Shown one piece after another: positions 56,899-64,000 of a stretch of DNA of 64,000 nt. Origin of the DNA: Arenibacter echinorum (lineage in GTDB: Bacteria > Bacteroidota > Bacteroidia > Flavobacteriales > Flavobacteriaceae); contig NZ_QLLN01000005.1 in the NCBI RefSeq assembly GCF_003259375.1, forward strand, positions 186,001 through 250,000. Direction: 5' to 3'. Every line of letters begins with the position of its first letter. Positions within the stretch are counted from its first letter, which is position 1. The translations under genes were made by a program, and so were the position numbers. Below the pieces are notes generated by a model. That model had not been told where the DNA came from. It worked only from the letters and a program-made list of their open reading frames with translations, and searched no databases.

Positions 56899-58155
56899 TT
56901 ATAAATCGAAGGCTTCTTTCACCAAATCAACGGCATCCAATTTCTCCCATGTAAACAATTCCACTTCTTTTTCTACCCGTCCGTTGTATGGCGATTCAAA
57001 AACCTTGGTTATTTTTTTAGGTTCTTTGCCCATATGTCCATAGGCCGCCGTTTCCAAATAAATGGGATTTCTAAGTTTTAACCTTTCTTCTATGGCAAAA
57101 GGACGCATATCGAACAATTGGGCAACTTTCTTGGCAATCTCGCCATCGCTCAAGGCTACTTTAGAGGAGCCATATGTATCCACAAAAATAGAAGTAGGTT
57201 CCACAACTCCAATAGCGTAACTAACCTGAACCAAAATTTCATCGGCAACCCCGGCAGCAACAAGATTTTTGGCTGCATGCCTTGCAGCATAAGCGGCACT
57301 GCGATCTACTTTACTGGGGTCTTTTCCACTAAAAGCACCGCCACCATGGGCACCTTTGCCACCGTAGGTATCTACAATAATCTTTCTTCCGGTTAAACCG
57401 GTATCACCGTGGGGACCTCCAATTACAAATTTCCCAGTTGGGTTAATATGGTACTTTATGGTATCGTTAAAAAGCTTTTGAATTGCCACTGGCAATTGTT
57501 CCTTGACCCTTGGAATAAGAATAGAGATAATATCCTTCTTAATTTTGGCCAACATCACATCATCATCCTTATCAAACTCGTCATGTTGGGTAGAAACAAC
57601 AATAGTATCTATTCGTTGCGGAACATTATCATCAGAATATTCAATTGTTACTTGTGCCTTGGCATCTGGCCTTAGATAGGAAATTGCATCTCCTACCCTT
57701 CTCAAATCTGCCAAAACCTGCAATATTTTATGGGAAATATCCAAGGCTAGGGGCATATAGTTTTCTGTTTCCTTAGTGGCGTAGCCAAACATCATACCTT
57801 GATCGCCCGCCCCCTGATCTTCTTTTGCACCACGATCCACCCCTTGGTTAATCTCTTTGGACTGTTCATGGATCAAGGAAATAACACCACAGGAATCTCC
57901 GCTAAACTTGTAATCACCATTGGTGTACCCAATTTTATTGATTACATCCCTCGCTATTTGCTGTACGTCAAGATAGGTATGGCTCTTTACTTCTCCGGCC
58001 AATACCACCTGACCAGTAGTTACCAAGGTCTCACAAGCCACCTTACTTTCCGAGTCAAAAGCCAAAAAATGATCCAATAACGCATCACTAATTTGATCCG
58101 CTATTTTATCTGGATGCCCTTCACTAACCGATTCTGAAGTAAATAAATATGCCAT
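56899..58155 (-). CDS. metK: S-adenosylmethionine synthetase
   Basis: This 418-aa enzyme makes SAM from methionine and ATP. Conserved segments are [18 protein letters not shown] (11-28), [25 protein letters not shown] and [19 protein letters not shown]. Length is normal for the family. It has its own SAM-II-like leader (58243-58317), so it is controlled apart from the metY transcript. Confidence 0.96.
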   Translation of the reverse strand: MAYLFTSESVSEGHPDKIADQISDALLDHFLAFDSESKVACETLVTTGQVVLAGEVKSHTYLDVQQIARDVINKIGYTNGDYKFSGDSCGVISLIHEQSKEINQGVDRGAKEDQGAGDQGMMFGYATKETENYMPLALDISHKILQVLADLRRVGDAISYLRPDAKAQVTIEYSDDNVPQRIDTIVVSTQHDEFDKDDDVMLAKIKKDIISILIPRVKEQLPVAIQKLFNDTIKYHINPTGKFVIGGPHGDTGLTGRKIIVDTYGGKGAHGGGAFSGKDPSKVDRSAAYAARHAAKNLVAAGVADEILVQVSYAIGVVEPTSIFVDTYGSSKVALSDGEIAKKVAQLFDMRPFAIEERLKLRNPIYLETAAYGHMGKEPKKITKVFESPYNGRVEKEVELFTWEKLDAVDLVKEAFDL

Positions 58156-58242
58156 AAATCCTTTCTAAATAAAAATTAATAGGGATTTGACCAAGCACAC
58201 TAAAGAAGAGTGGATGTTACAGTTCCAATGGAACAGAACAAC

Positions 58243-58317
58243 TTAAACTGCTTTAGCATTTAGTTATGCCGAAACTAATTCAGCACATGAGGTTGCAATC
58301 AGTCAAATCCTTCCTCG
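58243..58317 (-). ncRNA. SAM-II-like riboswitch with an extra loop hairpin, upstream of metK
   Basis: Minus strand: P1 is GAGG (58316-58313) with CCTC (58292-58289). Its loop carries GATTTGACTGATTGCAA, close to the SAM-II loop GATTTAACCGTATTGCA. After a spacer comes the conserved GCTAAAG. A pseudoknot forms between loop ACTG (58303-58300) and CAGT (58250-58247). The spacer holds a 6-bp TTAGTT/AACTAA hairpin absent from the short alphaproteobacterial class. Assignment is by eye from remembered consensus. Position before metK supports SAM sensing. Confidence 0.7.
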
Positions 58318-58332
58318 ATATTTTTTCGCGTA

Positions 58333-58340
58333 CAAAAGTA
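58333..58340 (-). promoter_or_regulatory. -7 element of the metK transcript
   Basis: A perfect TACTTTTG on the minus strand ends 16 nt before the riboswitch P1 helix, so the RNA would start almost at the aptamer. The expected -33 TTG is not clear. Confidence 0.45.
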
Positions 58341-58400
58341 CAAGAATTCTTGACGTAACTAAAAATGTTTAACAACAATTTTAAAATTAACCCTAAAAAA

Positions 58401-61088
58401 CTATAAATCGTATTTAACGGTAAACAAGATATACCTGGGCTGTATGAAATATGATGAGGTCGTAAAATACAATTCGTTGGTGCTATCCCTATTCAAGGTA
58501 TCCGTTCCAAGTAGGTTGGTCCCCTTTATCCCAAATTCCCATGGACTATCCTTTTTTTGGTAACTGAGGTTACCTTCCAAAAAACTATAAGTATTGTCGA
58601 TGGTATTTTCTTTGTCCATATACTTATAGTAATCGTAGTCCAAGGTAAAAATGAAACTTTTTAGAAAGTTAGCGTCAAATTTGGCATAGGGTTGGTTTGT
58701 ATAGAAGGTAGAAGTCCTACCTCCATTATCGTAGTTATTTACGTTATACCTATAACCTATCTCCAAATTGGGGGCATTCCTAAAATTGGTAGCCAGGGAG
58801 GAGGTGTAATTCTGGGTAAAGGATTCCGATCTCCTTGGCTCAAGGTCTATAATATTGTTGGTGGCAGACCAAGAAACATTTGCTCCCACAGAAGCCTTTA
58901 TTTTTCCAAAAGTCCGTTGATACCTACCATTGGCACTTATGGATTCATCTTCCAAATTTGAATTTATAGTGGTGCCTATCCTATTTATTCCAATAATTTC
59001 AGAAGAACTTTTAAGCGCGTCTATTCGTTTTGTATAGGTAATATTTCCAAAAATATTCGTGAAATTGAACATATTAAAGCTGAAGAAGTTCAATGATAGG
59101 TTATGGCTCAAAGCACTCTCCAAATCCCTGTTCCCGGAATAAACGGAATTATAGTTATTGAGTACATAGGCCTCTGCAAAATTATTGACATCCGTGAAAG
59201 ATCTTGATACCCTGTAATTGAAGCGAATGTTTTCCGATTTTTTAAGTTGCGCATTAATATACAGATCTGGCAACAAAGCTGTAAGATTATCTTCAACAGT
59301 AGTCCCTAACTGATCGTTTTTAGTACCGTATTGATGTAAGGTAACACCAGGGTTAAAGGTGAAAATCCCAGCTATTACTTTATAATGAAAACCTAAGTAC
59401 AAATCCGAAACATTATAGGTTACATCGTTGTTAAATTCGCTGTCTATAAAATTCAATGGTGCCCCTCCATCCAATATTTGAAAAATATCGGAATTGAAAT
59501 TCTGATGACTCTGTGTTGTGCCCAGCGTAAAGTTTAAATTACTTTTTTGGCCCGTAACCCAATAATAATCCAACTTCGCATCCACTTTATTGGTTATTGT
59601 ATTTTTACCTTGATTAAGGTTATAGACACTCTGATCCTCATCTACAGGAAAAATATCGATAAAAGCAAAATTATCCCTTATGGCATTGTAAAATGGATCT
59701 TCGTCCTGGTAAATATGCTGTGCCTCAAAAGCAATGATATTTTTTGAATTTAAAGAAGTATAATAAATATTGGCATTTTGGTTTACGGAAACAGGCTTTT
59801 GTTTCTTCGTTTCCGTAATTTCATCCGTAATCGTAGAAACTGATAATACATTCTGAATTTCATCATCGTCCGACCGTTTCAAAAGTATGTCGTAATCAAA
59901 TTGGAATCTCTCATTGGGCTTGTACATGGAACTAAATTTCGCCAACCCAAGATGAGCGGTTTGATCTGTTGAGGTAGTGGCATCCTCCGTTTCGTTGGAG
60001 GAGATATAAACCCTTCTCGTTTGGTTTTCCATTAAGGTCCCGGTATAGGAATAAATACCAAATCCGCTCAAATCCCAATTTTCTTTTGGAGAATAACTAA
60101 AATTCACGGCAGCAAACTTGGTGTCTATGTTTTTGGCCCTATTGTTCTGAAGGCTGGAAAGTCCCAAGCCATCCCCACCAATATCTATAGAACTCCCACT
60201 TGAGCTGCCCAGATTTCTAAATCCGCCGGTAAAACTCTGGTAATCCCTTCTATTAAAGGGAGCTTCCCCAATATTATTGAGATCGGTAATAATATTGATA
60301 CTATAATCAGGGCTGTAAAAAAAGAGTTTAGGATGTGCCAGATAACTATCATTGGTACCATAGCCAGCCGTTATTTCCCCAAACCAAAATCTCTTTTTTC
60401 CTTGCTTCAACTTAATATTAAGCGCTACATTATCCGTATCATTGGTAAGACCTTTCATTTGGGTTACTTCGTTAAAATTTCTCAACACCTCTATCTTATC
60501 CAATGCATTGGCTGGAATATTATCTGCCGCCAACTTGGAGTCCCCGTCGAAAAAATCCTTCCCCTCTACCATTACTTTGGTGACTTTTTTTCCTTCCACC
60601 TCTATTTGCCCATCATCATTTATTTCTACACCGGGCAAATTGGCAAGCACATCCTTAAGCTTCTTTTCCGTCCCCGTAACAAAGGAATCCGTATCATATA
60701 CTATGGTATCTCCCTTTACTGAAATAGGCATCTCATAGGTAACCTCAACCTCGTCCAATTGATTGGTCTGCTCATAAAGAACAATGTCCTTATTTACATC
60801 GGCCGTAAGTGCAGTAAAAGAGAATTCTTCCGTTTTAAAACCCAAATAGCTTACGCGAACGTTAAAATTTGAACCCGCTTTCAAATTTAATTTATAGAGT
60901 CCACTATGGTTTGTAATACCGTAAGATTCCAAGGCCTTGGTTTCTGTATTTATGGCGATGACATTTGCCATATCGACCCCCACTCCGGTGGAATCCTTAA
61001 CTATTCCCGTAAGGGTAATTTCTTGACCAAAAGCTGTAGTAAAAGCGAAAATAGCTACCAGTACAGAATAAACATTCTTATTGTACAT
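58401..61088 (-). CDS. TonB-receptor-like outer-membrane beta barrel with carboxypeptidase-regulatory domain
   Basis: This 895-aa protein has a signal peptide (ending TAFGQ) and a regulatory-like domain (about 25-110, LTGIVKDSTGVGVDMANV). A plug-like domain follows (KKLKDVLANLPGVEINDDGQIEVEGKKV, VMVEGKDFFDGDSKLA), then a large barrel of the OMP_b-brl_3 type. The plug is of the branch that pairs with GLPGLI proteins: a GLPGLI gene lies just upstream (54 nt) on the same strand. No ligand can be assigned. Confidence 0.85.
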   Translation of the reverse strand: MYNKNVYSVLVAIFAFTTAFGQEITLTGIVKDSTGVGVDMANVIAINTETKALESYGITNHSGLYKLNLKAGSNFNVRVSYLGFKTEEFSFTALTADVNKDIVLYEQTNQLDEVEVTYEMPISVKGDTIVYDTDSFVTGTEKKLKDVLANLPGVEINDDGQIEVEGKKVTKVMVEGKDFFDGDSKLAADNIPANALDKIEVLRNFNEVTQMKGLTNDTDNVALNIKLKQGKKRFWFGEITAGYGTNDSYLAHPKLFFYSPDYSINIITDLNNIGEAPFNRRDYQSFTGGFRNLGSSSGSSIDIGGDGLGLSSLQNNRAKNIDTKFAAVNFSYSPKENWDLSGFGIYSYTGTLMENQTRRVYISSNETEDATTSTDQTAHLGLAKFSSMYKPNERFQFDYDILLKRSDDDEIQNVLSVSTITDEITETKKQKPVSVNQNANIYYTSLNSKNIIAFEAQHIYQDEDPFYNAIRDNFAFIDIFPVDEDQSVYNLNQGKNTITNKVDAKLDYYWVTGQKSNLNFTLGTTQSHQNFNSDIFQILDGGAPLNFIDSEFNNDVTYNVSDLYLGFHYKVIAGIFTFNPGVTLHQYGTKNDQLGTTVEDNLTALLPDLYINAQLKKSENIRFNYRVSRSFTDVNNFAEAYVLNNYNSVYSGNRDLESALSHNLSLNFFSFNMFNFTNIFGNITYTKRIDALKSSSEIIGINRIGTTINSNLEDESISANGRYQRTFGKIKASVGANVSWSATNNIIDLEPRRSESFTQNYTSSLATNFRNAPNLEIGYRYNVNNYDNGGRTSTFYTNQPYAKFDANFLKSFIFTLDYDYYKYMDKENTIDNTYSFLEGNLSYQKKDSPWEFGIKGTNLLGTDTLNRDSTNELYFTTSSYFIQPRYILFTVKYDL

Positions 61089-61142
61089 CTATAAAAAAAT
61101 TAAAATACCTAAATGATTGATTATGACAAAAAGCAGTTAAAA

Positions 61143-61985
61143 TTATGGTCTGCCGCCGCCACCGCCTCTATTTCCTCCGCCACCACGACGGAAATTCTCC
61201 CTCATTTCTGCCATCTTATCCTTGGAAATTTTATCATATTCCTCTTGGGTAACCGTCTTGCCCTTATTTGGAGCCTTTATCTCTTTCTTTTCCGTTGGGT
61301 TGAGCACCAATTTTGTACAAAGTATAACCGTAATATCATCCTTGACCTCCAAAATAAGTCCTGGAAGTCCCCAATACTCTCCTGGACCTTGATTTACCGG
61401 AACATCTGGAGCATACCAAGCGGTTATCTCAATTTCCTTTTCTGTAAATTCCTCCTCCTTATTTTCATCGTTGTCCCCTCCCCTACGAAAGATTGCCCGC
61501 ATGTTAGGCCTCTTAATAGTTTTGGTTGCAGTAGCCTTAAAGGCCGTGTAATTTCCAATCTGTTTGGATTCTCCTCCGAGTTTCCATTCCAAGGTTGGCA
61601 ATTTATCATCTACCAAAAAAATCTTTCCGAAAAGTTCATTTTTAACTAAATATCTACCATCCCTCACATCTTTGTAATAATCACCTCCTGCTCCGCTCAT
61701 CATTCCAAATCGCCCACCGCCCCTTTGGTTGCCAGGCTGCTCCAATCTTTCCTCCTCCTTATAGATTGATGTGGATTTGTCAAAGGTTAAAATATAGGTC
61801 CGTTCATTGGCTTCCTTCATCCTTTGCATTATTTCCTTCTTTCTATCCTCCGGTATTTGTCTTCCGCCAAAATCCATATCAACCGTAGTCTTACTAAAAT
61901 AAGTGGCCTCTCCTTGAAAATCCTGGGCATAAATTCCGAAATGGGATGCCAATAGCATCAAAAAGAAAAAATAGAAACTTTTCAT
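61143..61985 (-). CDS. GLPGLI-family secreted protein with a Gly/Arg-rich tail
   Basis: This 280-aa protein has a signal peptide (ending GIYAQ) and the diagnostic motif GLPGLI (residues 206-211, in EYWGLPGLILEV). Three RG-rich patches are present: QRGGGRFG (88-94), IFRRGGDN (165-172) and the C-terminal tail FRRGGGGNRGGGGGRP. The family is of unknown function and pairs with outer-membrane barrels like the one downstream. The pair probably forms an envelope complex. Confidence 0.88.
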   Translation of the reverse strand: MKSFYFFFLMLLASHFGIYAQDFQGEATYFSKTTVDMDFGGRQIPEDRKKEIMQRMKEANERTYILTFDKSTSIYKEEERLEQPGNQRGGGRFGMMSGAGGDYYKDVRDGRYLVKNELFGKIFLVDDKLPTLEWKLGGESKQIGNYTAFKATATKTIKRPNMRAIFRRGGDNDENKEEEFTEKEIEITAWYAPDVPVNQGPGEYWGLPGLILEVKDDITVILCTKLVLNPTEKKEIKAPNKGKTVTQEEYDKISKDKMAEMRENFRRGGGGNRGGGGGRP

Positions 61986-62182
61986 TATTATTCATTTTAT
62001 ATTAAGTTTAAGACTACTACAATTTGATTTGGTTTAATCCAAAATCAATAAAAAATGTAAATATCCTTTCCTATAAGTTTTTTATCGGATTATCATCCAA
62101 AGATTTTAACATGCACCCGATATCTTGTATATTGTACCTCTTTATTACAAGTGCAAAAAACACTAACCATAATTACAAACCT

Positions 62183-62797
62183 ATGCATATCGCCGTTGCA
62201 GGAAATATTGGGGCTGGCAAAACAACCTTGACAAGATTACTATCCAAACACTACCAATGGGAGGCCCAATTTGAAGATGTGGTTGACAACCCCTATTTGG
62301 ACGACTTTTACAATCAAATGGAAAGATGGAGCTTTAATCTCCAGATATACTTTTTAAACAATAGGTACAGACAAATTTTACAGATAAGGAAGGGTGGCAA
62401 AGACACTATTCAAGACCGGACCATTTACGAGGATGCCCACATTTTTGCCCCTAACCTCCATGCCATGGGTTTAATGACCAATAGGGATTTTAGCAATTAC
62501 ACCAGTTTATTCGAATTAATGGAAACGTTGGTACAGCCTCCAGATCTATTAATTTATTTAAGAAGTTCCATCCCAAATTTGGTGAATCAAATCCACAAGC
62601 GCGGACGTGAATATGAAAATAGCATTTCTATCGACTACTTAAGCCGATTGAACGAACGCTATGAAGCATGGGCGCAAAGCTATGAAAAGGGCAATCTCTT
62701 GGTAATTGACGTAGACAAATTAAATTTTGTGGACGAGCCGGAGGATTTGGGCCTGGTCATCAATAAAATTGACGCCGAGATCCATGGCCTTTTTTGA
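62183..62797 (+). CDS. Deoxynucleoside kinase (dGK/dCK family)
   Basis: This 204-aa salvage kinase has P-loop GNIGAGKTT (residues 7-15), the DR[ST]-like QDRTIYEDAHIFA motif and the LID arginines in KRGREYENSI. The start is the ATG at 62183 (MHIAVAGNIGAG), which places the P-loop correctly; the longer frame from 62024 is non-conserved. Substrate (dA/dG or others) cannot be told from sequence. It is convergent with the downstream membrane gene. Confidence 0.88.
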   Translation: MHIAVAGNIGAGKTTLTRLLSKHYQWEAQFEDVVDNPYLDDFYNQMERWSFNLQIYFLNNRYRQILQIRKGGKDTIQDRTIYEDAHIFAPNLHAMGLMTNRDFSNYTSLFELMETLVQPPDLLIYLRSSIPNLVNQIHKRGREYENSISIDYLSRLNERYEAWAQSYEKGNLLVIDVDKLNFVDEPEDLGLVINKIDAEIHGLF

Positions 62798-62903
62798 ACA
62801 TGAACCTAAGCAACCTTTAAGGCAATAGAAAAAATACACCTGCAGTGGTTCTTATTTTATTGTCGCTAAAACCAATTGTTACCATTTTTCAAAACCACCT
62901 TGG

Positions 62904-64000
62904 TCAGAAATGCCAGGAAGATGGCCATAACCATATTAAAAATATGCCCACAGTTATAGCTATTCCAAAGGTGAGCGCAATCCATTTTACCAACTGCTTG
63001 GTGCCCAAAATTCCTGCCATAACACCCTTAAAGACCAAATTAGACAAGCTGGCCAACAGAATAAGTTTCCACCCCGTAACGGCGCTTAAGGCATCGCTTT
63101 TAATTAGTTGTGATAAAGATAGGGTTATGGCATCCACATCTGTTAATCCGCTTATTATAGCTACTACATAGAGGGCGTCATCTCCAAACTCCTCATTGGC
63201 AAAGGCTACCGCCAACAATATGGCCCCATAAAGAAGACCAAACACCAAGGCACTTTTAAAATCTGCAGGATTATCCGGTTCCGGCATTGTATCATCCTCG
63301 GAATCCTTGTTTATACTATAGAACATACCCAGACAAATAAGTGCCATGACCACGAATTCCACCATTAATGGCAGTAGAATTACAGGTAATTTTTCTGGTA
63401 TTACCACCCCAACCTCCACCATTACCCTAGCCAGGGAAATTGCAGAAGCCACAGTGATCACGAAGGCCGCCATTTTGCTTATAGAAGCCGTATCGACCGT
63501 TTTACGGGCATAACTGACCGTGGTTGCCGTACTACTGATCAATCCCCCCAAAACACCATTGGAAATAATCCCCAACTTTTTCCCGACAAACTTGTAAATA
63601 AAATACCCTAAGACACTCAGCCCTACTATTAGCGTAATCATTAACCAAATGTTTTGGGGATTAAGAACGTTGTACGGCCCATAGGTTTTATTGGGCAGAA
63701 TGGGCAGCACTACCAATGAAATTCCCGCAAAGGTCATAATAGCTGAAAGATCCTTTTCCTGTAGTCTATTTATAAAACCATGAAGCCTTTCCTTTACATA
63801 CAGAAGTACTGACATAGACACCCCTATTATAATGCCCAACACCCTATCCCCCATCACCAAATAAGCACCAATAGCAAACATCATTAAGGCTGCCACCTCT
63901 GTTGTCTGCCCAACGTCCGGATTAGTAAATACCTTTATCTTTATAAAATTGGCGGCCACTAGAAGTGAGGTTAGGGCAATACCGAGAACAGGCAAAATAA
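62904..64000 (-). CDS. DUF4010 / MgtC-SapB-type membrane protein, partial (N-terminus beyond right edge)
   Basis: The C-terminal 365 codons are present and the frame continues through the right edge (codon at 63996-63998 is Ile). About ten hydrophobic helices are visible. The C-terminal half has the DUF4010 pattern (GLISSTATTVSYARK and SGLTDVDAITLSLSQL). The N-terminal MgtC-like part is only partly in the window. Function is unknown; related proteins have been linked to ion stress. A TTG near 63995 is not taken as start. Confidence 0.82.
   Translation of the reverse strand, partial: ILPVLGIALTSLLVAANFIKIKVFTNPDVGQTTEVAALMMFAIGAYLVMGDRVLGIIIGVSMSVLLYVKERLHGFINRLQEKDLSAIMTFAGISLVVLPILPNKTYGPYNVLNPQNIWLMITLIVGLSVLGYFIYKFVGKKLGIISNGVLGGLISSTATTVSYARKTVDTASISKMAAFVITVASAISLARVMVEVGVVIPEKLPVILLPLMVEFVVMALICLGMFYSINKDSEDDTMPEPDNPADFKSALVFGLLYGAILLAVAFANEEFGDDALYVVAIISGLTDVDAITLSLSQLIKSDALSAVTGWKLILLASLSNLVFKGVMAGILGTKQLVKWIALTFGIAITVGIFLIWLWPSSWHF

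Noticed and set aside
62024-62182. N-terminally extended deoxynucleoside kinase
   Set aside because: The extension is non-conserved and the P-loop normally lies within the first 15 residues, as it does from the ATG at 62183.
1-64000. tRNA genes, CRISPR arrays, complete insertion sequences or prophage
   Set aside because: No cloverleaf with a CCA-type end, no regularly spaced repeat array and no transposase or phage gene was seen on reading both strands.

Overview
The window reads as a chromosomal segment of a marine-type Flavobacteriaceae bacterium (phylum Bacteroidota). This rests on the AT-rich DNA, a SusC/SusD pair, a GLPGLI-family protein, a Bacteroidota-type ribosomal operon with no tuf gene between fusA and rpsJ, and promoters of the TTG-N17-20-TAnnTTTG type in place of classical -35/-10 boxes. 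No tRNA, rRNA, CRISPR array, intact insertion sequence or prophage was seen. The exact genus cannot be fixed from the sequence alone.

Layout. (1) Positions 1-10063, minus strand: one long translation operon, rpsL-rpsG-fusA-rpsJ-rplC-rplD-rplW-rplB-rpsS-rplV-rpsC-rplP-rpmC-rpsQ-rplN-rplX-rplE-rpsN-rpsH, cut by the left edge inside rpsH. It has a clear promoter at 10061-10091 and an attenuator-like hairpin between rpsJ and rplC. (2) 10588-16399, plus strand: a SusC/SusD-type uptake locus followed by a predicted surface lipoprotein, closed by a strong terminator. (3) 16516-29543: an arylsulfotransferase-like lipoprotein, rlmB, a rhomboid protease, rarA, three unrecognised envelope genes, a YjjG-type phosphatase, a polysaccharide-deacetylase-like protein, radC, and a Gfo/Idh/MocA oxidoreductase with a DUF1080 (3-keto-glycoside hydrolase type) lipoprotein. 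(4) 29633-35600, minus strand: mixed accessory genes (VOC protein, small secreted proteins, a serine hydrolase, a DUF2807 protein, a PagL-like lipid A deacylase) and a 450-bp element with imperfect terminal inverted repeats. (5) 35714-58330, minus strand: a sulfur and methionine superlocus. (6) 58401-64000: a TonB-receptor-like barrel with a GLPGLI partner, a deoxynucleoside kinase, and a DUF4010/MgtC-type membrane protein cut by the right edge.

The superlocus is the most coherent part. An Rrf2-type regulator precedes a DUF2061-cysH-cysD-cysN-sulfite reductase-cobA-ferredoxin:NADP reductase operon, which reduces sulfate to sulfide and supplies siroheme and electrons. The operon promoter is flanked by two copies of a dyad that looks like the regulator's operator. 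The sulfide can then be used by MetY and MetZ sulfhydrylases. Their activated homoserine comes from an unusual three-part protein joining a MetX-like acyltransferase, aspartokinase and homoserine dehydrogenase. Homocysteine is methylated by a split MetH, with a serine/threonine dehydratase gene between its two halves, and MetF; MetK makes S-adenosylmethionine. SAM-I riboswitches precede the metH and metY transcripts, and a SAM-II-like pseudoknot with an extra hairpin precedes metK, so two unrelated SAM-sensing RNA classes appear to control one pathway within 17 kb.

Other points of interest: at least three genes (rlmB, rarA, the rrf2-type regulator) whose promoter -7 element ends exactly 4 nt before ATG, implying leaderless mRNAs; a sulfite reductase with a C-terminal HEPN-like extension; a deacetylase-fold protein that appears to have lost its metal ligands; and several intergenic repeats.
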